Shown: piece after piece, positions 16,201 through 22,138 of the stretch
Position numbering within the stretch: position 1 is the stretch's first letter
Layout of the letters: each line of letters opens with the position of its first letter
Assembly: GCA_938084065.1 (NCBI GenBank)
Contig: CALKDI010000100.1
Coordinates: 1-36,200 of the forward strand
From: an uncultured Alphaproteobacteria bacterium
Lineage (GTDB): Bacteria > Pseudomonadota > Alphaproteobacteria > Bin95
Length of the DNA stretch: 36,200 nt
Reading direction: 5' to 3'
The notes under the pieces: generated by a model
Seen by the model: the letters and a program-made list of their open reading frames with translations, nothing else
What the model was told of the DNA's origin: nothing
Databases searched by the model: none
Position numbers and translations under genes: made by a program

Positions 16201-16506
16201 CAGCGCCAGCATTTCCGGTGTGAAGACGTCGCCATCCTTTGGGACCAGCACGATCATCACATTATCGTCTTTGGAGAACTCCGCCTCGAAGGCATCCAGT
16301 GCAACGCGATCCGGATTTTCCTCGGAGAAAAACTGGCGCGCGCTGGGGTCAAAGCTGATCTTGGTAAGGCCGATAAACGCCACAGCTAACAGGGCCAACG
16401 TCACCACCGGCCAGACCCAGCGCATCGCCACAATCAGGCTGGCGAGGCGCTGAGCCTTGCCAGTTCCAACTGCCAGTGGCGCTTCAGTGTTGAGATCATC
16501 TGCCAT
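13270..16506 (-). CDS. RND/MMPL exporter fused to a periplasmic LolA-like (lipoprotein-sorting) domain
   Basis: The 1078-residue product has two parts. Residues 1-799 are an MMPL-type RND permease: TM1 at about 30-48, a large periplasmic loop, TM2-6 at about 257-407, TM7 at about 436-454, a second loop, and TM8-12 to about 785, with GIVVDDTVHFLMKYK as the proton-relay signature. Residues 800-1078 are a LolA-like 'outer membrane lipoprotein-sorting' domain (DQWLFLPAIKRVKRI, KRVGWIDTDHYRLYKIDFY), normally a separate secreted protein. Between them lies a hydrophobic stretch (about 807-827) ending AEA-Q, like a signal peptide. A lipid-type substrate moved from inner membrane to cell surface is inferred. 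The operon continues with the beta-barrel and tetR genes. Confidence 0.88.
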   Translation of the reverse strand: MADDLNTEAPLAVGTGKAQRLASLIVAMRWVWPVVTLALLAVAFIGLTKISFDPSARQFFSEENPDRVALDAFEAEFSKDDNVMIVLVPKDGDVFTPEMLALQGRITECAWQLPYVRRVNSLTNFQNTSAEGDDMLVRDLVPDLPYGAQQPGAACDLASVDASAVSPETAAAAREIATSRVELVNSMTSATGHVAQVQVLFKLPQVDKAVEVPTVVREAFVLRDAIEAAYPNVDVKLSGSTVINNQFAVSGAEDGSTLTPAMFIAILLIVGLMLRSVVGVAMTLIVIVVSALCGMASLGWTGTALNSVTILAPLMISILAVASAVHVLASVRQTMAETADRKEWARRALSEHMAAISVACITTAIGFFSLNFSISPPFRELGNVVGFGVLVSWFLNLTLLPAMITFLPMKQRQDTSSARKWMVALGEFVVVNHKAVLPVSLFVVAGLGFGVTKLVAEDDFIRYFDERYEFRTDTDFIEENLTGLNLLEWPVDSGEDQGINNPDYLAKVAAFADWLRAQPEVTYVRSVTDTIKRLNMNMHGDDPAYLRLPETREEASQYLFLYELSLNYGMDLTDQINVTRSALRINAAMPFVTTEQMRGIMARADAWFAANAPELQTTPTGLSYVFSLISHRDVRAMLSGTVVALVLISGVILLVLWDWRIGLISLVPNLVPALMGFGLWGYSVGYVTLAIAVVIAATLGIVVDDTVHFLMKYKTARRKGLSPEDSVRYVFDRVGMALLVTTLALVAGFFVLSFSGFAVNGDLAKLTLITIAFALIADFFLLPALLIPLDNMSRKTGAKMMTNGVAKKGAAAVAVLVTAAVVALLSGKAEAQTAEAKGLAIAVEADKRDLGWGDQTVNGAMVLRDARGTESRREFRSLNLEDQSPGNGDKGIIVFSTPRDIRGTALLTHSKIEPADDDQWLFLPAIKRVKRISSSNRTGKFVSSEFSYEDLGSQEVGDYDYKHLKDEPCPGEAGLTCFVVESYPKNPRSGYSKRVGWIDTDHYRLYKIDFYNRRGEQEKTLTFAGYKQYLNQYWRADVLRMENQQTGKSTDLVWENYEFRTGLKERDFDSQVLPRMAR
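14104..14119 (-). promoter_or_regulatory. Internal ribosome binding site and start codons inside the MMPL fusion
   Basis: On the minus strand GGGAG (14115-14119) stands five bases before an ATG at 14109 (codon 800) and eight bases before a second in-frame ATG at 14106. The codons that follow encode KK then a hydrophobic run ending AEA-Q, a textbook Sec signal peptide. Translation from here would release the LolA-like domain as a separate periplasmic protein of about 250 residues. Whether it is used is inference. Confidence 0.5.
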
Positions 16507-16523
16507 GGGCTCGGCTCTCTATA

Positions 16524-16571
16524 GAATAGTGATTAATGAATTTTTTTGAAAATATTCATTAATCACTATTC
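16524..16571. promoter_or_regulatory. Perfect 18-bp inverted repeat, candidate TetR operator of the MMPL operon
   Basis: The arms GAATAGTGATTAATGAAT (16524-16541) and its exact reverse complement (16554-16571) flank a 12-base AT-rich centre. It lies 18 bases upstream of the MMPL start codon, and on the minus strand TATTCT and TCTATA at its right edge could be the -10 region. The AATGAAT...ATTCATT core recalls operators of TetR-type lipid regulators. The tetR gene ends this operon. Confidence 0.7.
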
Positions 16572-16631
16572 GAGTCAAGTCCATTCCTAGCCCAAGAAAC
16601 CGATTGGGTGAGGGTTACGCAGAAATGGGCG

Positions 16632-16670
16632 AAAAAAAAGGGTTGGGACGCCATACGGACGCCCCAGCCC
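16632..16670 (-). terminator. Intrinsic terminator after the hydratase/thiolase/DUF35 operon
   Basis: Read on the minus strand, a 10-base stem (16660-16669 with 16641-16650; one mismatch and one G-U pair) with a 9-base loop is followed by eight T's (16632-16639). This is a standard rho-independent terminator about 30 bases past the DUF35 gene. It insulates the downstream MMPL promoter from that operon. Confidence 0.85.
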
Positions 16671-16698
16671 CAAAACCAGTGACACAGCAGGCTGTCTG

Positions 16699-17142
16699 TT
16701 ACACTACTTTCCAGTGCGCCAGCGTATAGGCCGGATCGTTGTCGCTGTGATGCTCAAACACCACCTCGACCTTGGAGCCGATCACCACGTCCTGGTGCGG
16801 ATCGCCCATCAGATTGCCGATCATCCGCACATTGCCGGCGCCAGCTAGTTCCACCAGCACAACGATATATGGCTCTTCTCGGGCGCGCAGGGCCGGATGC
16901 ACTGGGTGCCATGCACGCTCCCACGAGTAGATCGTGCCTTTGCCCTCGGCCTCGACCCAGCTGATGTCGAACGAATGGCACTTGTGGCAGATCCACTCCG
17001 GACCAAACTGGTGCGTGCCGCAGCCATTGCACTTCTGCACCATCAGCTTTTCGGCTTTCAGCCCCTCCCAATAGGGGGTGGAAAGACCGTCGCCCTCGGG
17101 TATCGGCGCTGGCAGGCCTTCTGGCAGATACGACTGGCTCAT
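16699..17142 (-). CDS. DUF35 Zn-ribbon / OB-fold protein, partner of thiolase-like enzyme
   Basis: From the ATG at 17142 the protein is 147 residues. The rubredoxin-like zinc ribbon is C38-x2-C41-x10-C52-x2-C55, followed by an OB-fold with KGTIYSWERAWHPVHPA and PYIVVLVELAG. DUF35 proteins form complexes with thiolase-fold partners, as ChsH2-DUF35 does with the aldolase Ltp2, or act as acyl-CoA-binding subunits of thiolases. GGAGG sits seven bases before the ATG, which overlaps the stop of the thiolase gene in ATGA, so the two subunits are probably made in equal amounts. A longer start at 17169 lies within the thiolase gene and is not favoured. Confidence 0.9.
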   Translation of the reverse strand: MSQSYLPEGLPAPIPEGDGLSTPYWEGLKAEKLMVQKCNGCGTHQFGPEWICHKCHSFDISWVEAEGKGTIYSWERAWHPVHPALRAREEPYIVVLVELAGAGNVRMIGNLMGDPHQDVVIGSKVEVVFEHHSDNDPAYTLAHWKVV

Positions 17143-18317
17143 AGGGTTGCCTCCGATCCGAATACGCAACTGGACACCGGCGTCACCATCGGCCCGGCAC
17201 AGACAAGAGAAACATCCACCTTTGGCACCTGCGCGGTGGAGGTGCCACGTATCTGCCGCACCGCCTCAATCTGCAATTCTAAGCCGTGCATGTAGCACTC
17301 CGCCAGATTGCCGCCGGATGTGTTGAGCGGCAGCTTGCCGCCGTCCGCCACCAGGTTTTCCAACTTCAAGAACTCGTTGGCTTCCTCGGCTTTGACCAGA
17401 TCGTGCTCAACCAGGCTCATCAGAACGCCGCCGGTGAAGTTCTCGTACGATTGCACCACATCCACATCGCCCGGCTTGATGCCCGCATTCTCATAGAGGC
17501 GCGGCGCGACACTGGTAAAGCTAGAGCTGGCATAGGTTGGCGCGTTGTGCGCCGGCGCTGCATTGCGATACTCAGAGCCCTGGGCCGCTCCCAGCAGATA
17601 GGTTGGCTTGTGCTGCATGTCCTTGGCCCGCTCTGCCGACACCAGGATTAGCGCCGCAGCGCCGTCATTCTCCAGGCAGCAATCGAACAGCCGGAAGGGC
17701 TCAACGATCCAGCGGGAGTTGTCGTACTTTTCCTCCGTCAGCGGACGGCCATGCATGACAGCGCGCGGGTTGGCCTGGGCATGATGATAGCTGGCCATCG
17801 ACAGCGCGCGCAGCGCCGGGCGCTCAATCTTGTGGTCGTGCATGAAGCGCATGGTCTTCATCGCAAACCGCTGTGCCGGCGAGAATAGGCCGTAGGGGAA
17901 GAGGTAGGCGTTATCGCCCTGCACCGTCTTCGCCGGAGCCGCTGCGCCAAAGCGCTGGAATTGCCCTTGCGCTAGGGATCGGAACACGACGACGCAATCG
18001 GCGTAGCCAGCGGCAATCGCCGCCGCCGCCGTGCCAACCGCAGCAGCGCCACCGCCCCCGCCGCCGCCCCATTGCATCACAGAATACTTCAGGTCCTTGA
18101 TGCCCAGCGCCGCCGACAAGCGCGAAGGCTCGTTGCGGTCGTTAGAGTAGGAGCAGAAGCCGTCGATTTCGCGGGCGTCGATGCCGGCGTCTTCCGCCGC
18201 CGCCAGGATAGCCATCAGCGCCAGCTTGAACTCGCTGTCGGGCGCTTGGCCGTGCTTATAATAGGTGGTCTCGCCTATGCCGGCGATGGCCACCTTGCCT
18301 CGAATTCCGTTGGTCAT
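17139..18317 (-). CDS. Thiolase-fold enzyme lacking the first catalytic Cys (SCP2-thiolase/Ltp2-like)
   Basis: The 392-residue product has the SCP2-type thiolase fold: VAIAGIGETTYYKHG at the start, ENDGAAALILVSAERA, DVVQSYENFTGGVLMSL, and NTSGGNLAECYMHG near the end. Where thiolases have the nucleophilic Cys (about residue 90) there is instead Q82-W83 and seven glycines (84-90). A late VCAGPM keeps one Cys. The loss of the nucleophile, with a DUF35 partner overlapping its stop, fits Ltp2-like retro-aldolases that remove side-chain units from acyl-CoAs, with tyrosines as candidates for catalysis. A hydratase/isomerase gene lies five bases upstream. Reaction and substrate are inferred. Confidence 0.85.
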   Translation of the reverse strand: MTNGIRGKVAIAGIGETTYYKHGQAPDSEFKLALMAILAAAEDAGIDAREIDGFCSYSNDRNEPSRLSAALGIKDLKYSVMQWGGGGGGGAAAVGTAAAAIAAGYADCVVVFRSLAQGQFQRFGAAAPAKTVQGDNAYLFPYGLFSPAQRFAMKTMRFMHDHKIERPALRALSMASYHHAQANPRAVMHGRPLTEEKYDNSRWIVEPFRLFDCCLENDGAAALILVSAERAKDMQHKPTYLLGAAQGSEYRNAAPAHNAPTYASSSFTSVAPRLYENAGIKPGDVDVVQSYENFTGGVLMSLVEHDLVKAEEANEFLKLENLVADGGKLPLNTSGGNLAECYMHGLELQIEAVRQIRGTSTAQVPKVDVSLVCAGPMVTPVSSCVFGSEATL

Positions 18318-18322
18318 TTGGG

Positions 18323-19132
18323 TTATGCTCCTATGAACTTGGCGTCGCGCTTTTCGCGGAAGGCGGCGACGCCTTCCTCATTGTCCTTGCTCAAGCCTGC
18401 CTTTTTCTGAAGGTCGGACTCCAGTTGCATCTGGTCAGCATAATTGTTTTCCAGGCTGGCCCAATACATCTGCCGGATCAGACCCAGCGCCATCGGTCCA
18501 TCAGCCAGCCGACGGGCGAACGCCAGCGCCTCATCCATGACCGCATTGTCCTCGACCGCCTTGTTGATCATGCCCCACTCCGCCGCTTTCTCCGCCGGCA
18601 GCCGCTCCGCCAGCATGGAGAGTTCCATGGCCCGGCTCATGCCGATCAACCGCGGCAGGATCCAGGACGAGCCGCCGTCCGGCACCAGGCCGATGCGGGC
18701 GAAGGCCTGCAAGAAGAAGCCAGACTTGGCCATCACTTTGAAATCACACGACAGCGCCAGGCTCATGCCGACACCGGCAGCGACCCCGTTGATCGCAGCA
18801 ACCGTCGGGATCGACAGTTCGCGCAGGCGGATCAGCGTCGGGTTGTACCATGACTCAAGCTCTGTCTGCGCCTCGCCCCGCGCCTCTGCCTCACGGTCGC
18901 GCGGCGGCTTATCTGGGTCGTTCAGGTTCGCCCCGGACGAAAACCCGCGGCCCGCACCTGTGATCACCAGGCAGCGGGCAGAGCGGTCAGCAATCGCCGC
19001 ATCCAGCTGATCAAGCGCGACGCTCATATCCTGCTTCAGCTTATAGCCAAAGGCGTTCAGCGCCTCCGGATGGTTCAGGGTCATTGTTGCAATGCCATTT
19101 TGGACATCAAGCAATACGCGGGAGCCGGACAT
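18323..19132 (-). CDS. Enoyl-CoA hydratase/isomerase family protein, PaaG-like
   Basis: From the ATG at 19132 (AGAGGAA upstream) the product is 269 residues, a normal crotonase size. The CoA oxyanion-hole segments are GFSSGANL (63-70) and NGVAAGVGMSLAL (115-127). The active site QAFARIGLVPDGGSSW lacks the two hydratase Glu residues and has D152, as in PaaG-type isomerases with a single catalytic Asp. It may therefore isomerise a double bond or epoxide of an acyl-CoA rather than add water. It is the first gene of an operon with the thiolase-like and DUF35 genes. A longer frame to 19210 lacks support. Confidence 0.87.
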   Translation of the reverse strand: MSGSRVLLDVQNGIATMTLNHPEALNAFGYKLKQDMSVALDQLDAAIADRSARCLVITGAGRGFSSGANLNDPDKPPRDREAEARGEAQTELESWYNPTLIRLRELSIPTVAAINGVAAGVGMSLALSCDFKVMAKSGFFLQAFARIGLVPDGGSSWILPRLIGMSRAMELSMLAERLPAEKAAEWGMINKAVEDNAVMDEALAFARRLADGPMALGLIRQMYWASLENNYADQMQLESDLQKKAGLSKDNEEGVAAFREKRDAKFIGA

Positions 19133-19250
19133 GGGCAGTTTCCTCTGGAGTTGATGGTCGTTGGCCAAAACTCTAACCGCCCAAAAGCAAAGCTGCCAGC
19201 CCCTCTCCATAAAGTGCTAGAATTTGCGGCACACAATTCGGCTGCTAGCA

Positions 19251-20027
19251 ATGAGAAAGTTCCGCCAAATGCACAACCTGATGAAAGCCAAAATTGCCCG
19301 CGGCGAGCCCGCCCTCGGCGTCTCCGTCATGTTCTCCTCACCGCAAATCGTGGAGATGATCGGCCATGCGGGTTTTGACTGGGTGCTGCTGGATTGCGAG
19401 CACGGCTCCATCGGCCTCGCAGACCTGGAGCTAATGGCGATGGCTGCTGACGCTGTCGGTATCACGGCGATTGCCCGCCCGCGCAGCAATGCCAGTGCGG
19501 ATATTCAGGCGGTCATGGACCGCGGCGTCAAAGGCGTCCAAATCCCCCACATCATCACCCGCGCCGATGCAGAACGCGCGGTCGCTGCCGTCAAGTTCGG
19601 GCCAGAGGGCAGCCGCGGCCTCGCCGCCGGCACACGGCCGGACCGCTGGGGGATGGGTGCAAAGATGACAGACTTTGTAGCAGATGCGAACGCGAACTCG
19701 CTGGTCTGCATTCAGATTGAGGACCGTGAGGCCCTGCCGAACGTCGAGGAAATACTGACCGTGCCCGGCATAGACGTGGTCTTCATCGGCCCCTCCGACC
19801 TCTCCCAATCTCTGGGCTTCCCCGGCAACCCCAAAGCCCCACCGGTTGCCGAAGCCATAGCCGAGACCCTCACCAAAATCCGCGCTTCCAGCAAAGCCCC
19901 CGGCATGCCCGCCACCACCGAGGCCCTACCGGAAGCAATCGCAAACGGCTGCCTCTACATCTACAACCACCTGCCGCGGCTGCTGGGGGCAGGGGCCGCT
20001 CAGTATCTGGCCAAAGCGCGGGGGTGA
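19251..20027 (+). CDS. HpcH/HpaI family class II aldolase
   Basis: The 258-residue protein carries the family's marks: GFDWVLLDCEHG (metal-site Glu/His region), ITAIARPRSN, GVKGVQIPHI, EGSRGLAAGTRPDRWG and IQIEDREALPNVEEI followed by GIDVVFIGPSDLSQSLG. HpcH/HpaI enzymes are metal-dependent aldolases that split 2-oxo-4-hydroxy acids to pyruvate (or glyoxylate) plus an aldehyde in the cytosol. I prefer the ATG at 19251 (MRKFRQMHNLMKAK), matching usual N-termini; a TTG at 19224 is possible. It diverges from the hydratase gene and converges on an FAD-linked dehydrogenase of 2-hydroxy acids. The exact substrate cannot be read from sequence. Confidence 0.88.
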   Translation: MRKFRQMHNLMKAKIARGEPALGVSVMFSSPQIVEMIGHAGFDWVLLDCEHGSIGLADLELMAMAADAVGITAIARPRSNASADIQAVMDRGVKGVQIPHIITRADAERAVAAVKFGPEGSRGLAAGTRPDRWGMGAKMTDFVADANANSLVCIQIEDREALPNVEEILTVPGIDVVFIGPSDLSQSLGFPGNPKAPPVAEAIAETLTKIRASSKAPGMPATTEALPEAIANGCLYIYNHLPRLLGAGAAQYLAKARG

Positions 20028-20040
20028 GGTTCTGAGAACA

Positions 20041-20060
20041 GGGCCGTCACAAGTCGGCCC
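20041..20060. terminator. Hairpin between convergent aldolase and FAD-oxidoreductase genes
   Basis: GGGCCG (20041-20046) pairs with CGGCCC (20055-20060) over an 8-base loop, just past the aldolase stop and just before the convergent gene's stop. There is no clear U tract on either strand, so it may be a weak bidirectional terminator. Confidence 0.5.
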
Positions 20061-20063
20061 GCC

Positions 20064-21467
20064 TCAAACAACCTTGCCAGGGTTCATCAGTCTACCCGGA
20101 TCAAAGATGTCCTTAATTGCGCGCATCAGGTCCATCTCCACCGGGCTTTTCACCTCGGCGAGCTCGGCGCGTTTTAGCTTGCCTATGCCGTGCTCAGCGC
20201 TGATTGAGCCATGCAGCGCCAGCACGATCTCGTGCACCACGTGGTTCAGGTCTTTCCATTTTGCCAGATAGACCTGCTTATCCATATCGACGGGCTGGCT
20301 GACGTTGTAATGAATGTTGCCGTCACCAGCATGGCCGAATGCACAGGGCCTGCAGCCGGGAATCGCTTTGGCAACGGCCACGTCAGCCAGCGCAATGAAC
20401 TCCGCCACTTTGGAGACCGGCACGGAGATGTCGTGTTTGATGCTGCCGCCTTCTGGGATCTGGCCTTCGACGATGCCTTCGCGGATGCGCCAGAAATCCT
20501 TCGCCTGCTGCTCGCTTTCGGCCAGGGCCGCATCCAGCACCAGGCCTTCTTCGATAGCTTGGCCCAACGTCTCCTCGACACACTCCCGCAGGCCGGCATT
20601 CTCGCGGCCAGCAGAGCAGCGCATGAGGGCGTAATGCTCATACCGGTCCGACAGCGGATCACGCACGCCGTGCACGTGCTTGATCGCCAGGTCGATGCCG
20701 AAGCGCTCCATAAACTCAAACGCCGTCACTTGATCGCCCGTGGCGAGGCGCAGGCGGGAGAGCAGTTCGATCACACCTGGCACATCGCGCACCGCGGCGA
20801 TCGCCGTGACTTCCTCCCGCGGCTTGGGAAACAGCTTCAGCGTCGCGGCGGTGATAATGCCGAGCGAGCCTTCCGCGCCAATGAACAAATGCTTCAGATC
20901 ATAGCCGGTGTTGTCTTTGCGCAGCAGCCGCAAGCCGTTCCAGATCTGGCCGTCGGGCAACACCACCTCCAGCCCCAACACCAGGTCGCGCGCATTGCCA
21001 TAGCGCAGCGTGTTGATGCCGCCGGCGTTCGTTGAGAGATTACCGCCAATCTGGCACGAGCCCTCTGCGCCCAGCGACAGCGGAAACAGCCGGTCCACAT
21101 CACTGGCCGCCTGCTGAATATTCTGCAGCACACATCCGGCCTCCACCGTAACGGTGTAATCCAGTGCATCCAGCGCTCGTACTTTGTTCATACGGCTGAG
21201 CGACAACAGGATTTGGCTGCCGTCCGCATCGGGCGAGGCGCCGCCGCACAGGCCGGTATTGCCGCCTTGTGGCACCAGAGCGATACCGGCGGCTCGGCAC
21301 GCGCCCACGATGGCGGCGACCTGCGCGGTCGTCTCCGGGCGCAGCAGCAGCGGCGACGCGCCTTCATAGAGCCCACGGGGCTCTACCAGCAGCGGGGCAA
21401 GAGTGTTGGGATCGTCGGACCAGCCTTTCGGTCCAACAATCGCCTTCAATGCAGAAAGGTCGGCCAT
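20064..21467 (-). CDS. FAD-linked 2-hydroxyacid dehydrogenase (GlcD / D-2-hydroxyglutarate dehydrogenase type)
   Basis: From the ATG at 21467 the product is 467 residues. The FAD-binding PCMH domain has IALVPQGGNTGLCGG, NLSTNAGGINTLRYGNARDLVLG and FIGAEGSLGIITAATLKL. The C-terminal domain has the metal-binding CAFGHAGDGNIHYN and SISAEHGIGKLKR of the D-lactate/D-2-hydroxyglutarate/glycolate group. It would oxidise a D-2-hydroxyacid to the 2-oxoacid and pass electrons to a quinone or flavoprotein. It is alone on the minus strand, convergent with an HpcH aldolase whose products or substrates are 2-oxo acids. A TTG start at 21485 is possible but weaker. Confidence 0.9.
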   Translation of the reverse strand: MADLSALKAIVGPKGWSDDPNTLAPLLVEPRGLYEGASPLLLRPETTAQVAAIVGACRAAGIALVPQGGNTGLCGGASPDADGSQILLSLSRMNKVRALDALDYTVTVEAGCVLQNIQQAASDVDRLFPLSLGAEGSCQIGGNLSTNAGGINTLRYGNARDLVLGLEVVLPDGQIWNGLRLLRKDNTGYDLKHLFIGAEGSLGIITAATLKLFPKPREEVTAIAAVRDVPGVIELLSRLRLATGDQVTAFEFMERFGIDLAIKHVHGVRDPLSDRYEHYALMRCSAGRENAGLRECVEETLGQAIEEGLVLDAALAESEQQAKDFWRIREGIVEGQIPEGGSIKHDISVPVSKVAEFIALADVAVAKAIPGCRPCAFGHAGDGNIHYNVSQPVDMDKQVYLAKWKDLNHVVHEIVLALHGSISAEHGIGKLKRAELAEVKSPVEMDLMRAIKDIFDPGRLMNPGKVV

Positions 21468-21673
21468 TGTTTGCTCACGGAACAACGGAAAAACAGAGAG
21501 GCTCTAGGTTAGTCCCTAATCGCGGGGGTTGGTCAAGGCCCAGACACGCAAGGCTGATGTCTACCGCATGCATGCCTAGGAATGATGGGCGGGCAATTGG
21601 GCCATTTGCGTTGCATAGCCCGTCCATTCGTGGTTCAATTTGCCCTCTGCAACCCATTGAGGAGGTTCGCGCG

Positions 21674-22090
21674 ATGACCGAAGCAAATATGATTGCGGTG
21701 GAATTTTGGTGGCTAGCCGTCACCGGCATCGTGATGGCCGTGACGTCGCTGCCCTACGTAACGGATCGCCTGCTCACCGCTGGCATCGGCAAATCATTCG
21801 GCAACCCACAGAACAACGACACGGCTCAATCGGCTTGGGCCGTCCGCATGAAGGCCGCACACTACAACTGTGTCGAGAACCTGGCTGTATTCGGGCCGCT
21901 CTGCGTTGCAGTCGTCGTAGCCGGCGCGACTGACGAGCTGACCGCTATGGCCGCCGCCGCGTTCTGCCTGTCGCGGATCGCCTATGTCTTGGTCTACACG
22001 CTGGGCATTCCCGTCTTGCGCACGCTGGCCTTTTTGGTCGGCTGGCTCAGCACGTTAGCGCTGGCGCTTAGGTTGCTGGGTTTTCTCTGA
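21674..22090 (+). CDS. MAPEG family integral membrane protein
   Basis: The 138-residue product has four predicted membrane helices (about 7-27, 68-88, 89-108 and 112-136). The conserved patch RMKAAHYNCVENLAVFGP near residues 57-74 is typical of bacterial MAPEG proteins, a family that includes microsomal glutathione transferases and leukotriene synthases. Its bacterial role is unknown. GGAGG eight bases before the ATG at 21674 decides the start; the open frame runs back to 21269 but that part overlaps the divergent oxidoreductase and has no family similarity. A strong hairpin follows. Confidence 0.87.
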   Translation: MTEANMIAVEFWWLAVTGIVMAVTSLPYVTDRLLTAGIGKSFGNPQNNDTAQSAWAVRMKAAHYNCVENLAVFGPLCVAVVVAGATDELTAMAAAAFCLSRIAYVLVYTLGIPVLRTLAFLVGWLSTLALALRLLGFL

Positions 22091-22100
22091 CAGCAAGTAA

Positions 22101-22124
22101 CCCGGCCCTACGTTGAGGGCCGGG
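22101..22124. terminator. Bidirectional terminator hairpin between mapeg and usp genes
   Basis: CCCGGCCCT (22101-22109) and AGGGCCGGG (22116-22124) form a perfect 9-bp stem with a 6-base loop, 10 bases past the MAPEG stop and 14 bases before the stop of the convergent universal stress gene. No U tract is present on either side. Confidence 0.7.
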
Positions 22125-22138
22125 CTCTGCTCGGGCCG

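Noticed and set aside
16541-16547. T7 run in the MMPL promoter as a terminator tail
   Set aside because: It is the loop of the perfect inverted repeat and lies upstream of a start codon; the real terminator with eight T's is at 16632-16670.
20211-21035. A 274-codon plus-strand frame inside the FAD-linked dehydrogenase
   Set aside because: Antisense shadow of conserved FAD and metal motifs.
21269-21673. N-terminal extension of the MAPEG frame
   Set aside because: It overlaps the 5' half-region of the divergent oxidoreductase, has no similarity to MAPEG proteins, and a strong GGAGG site precedes the ATG at 21674.
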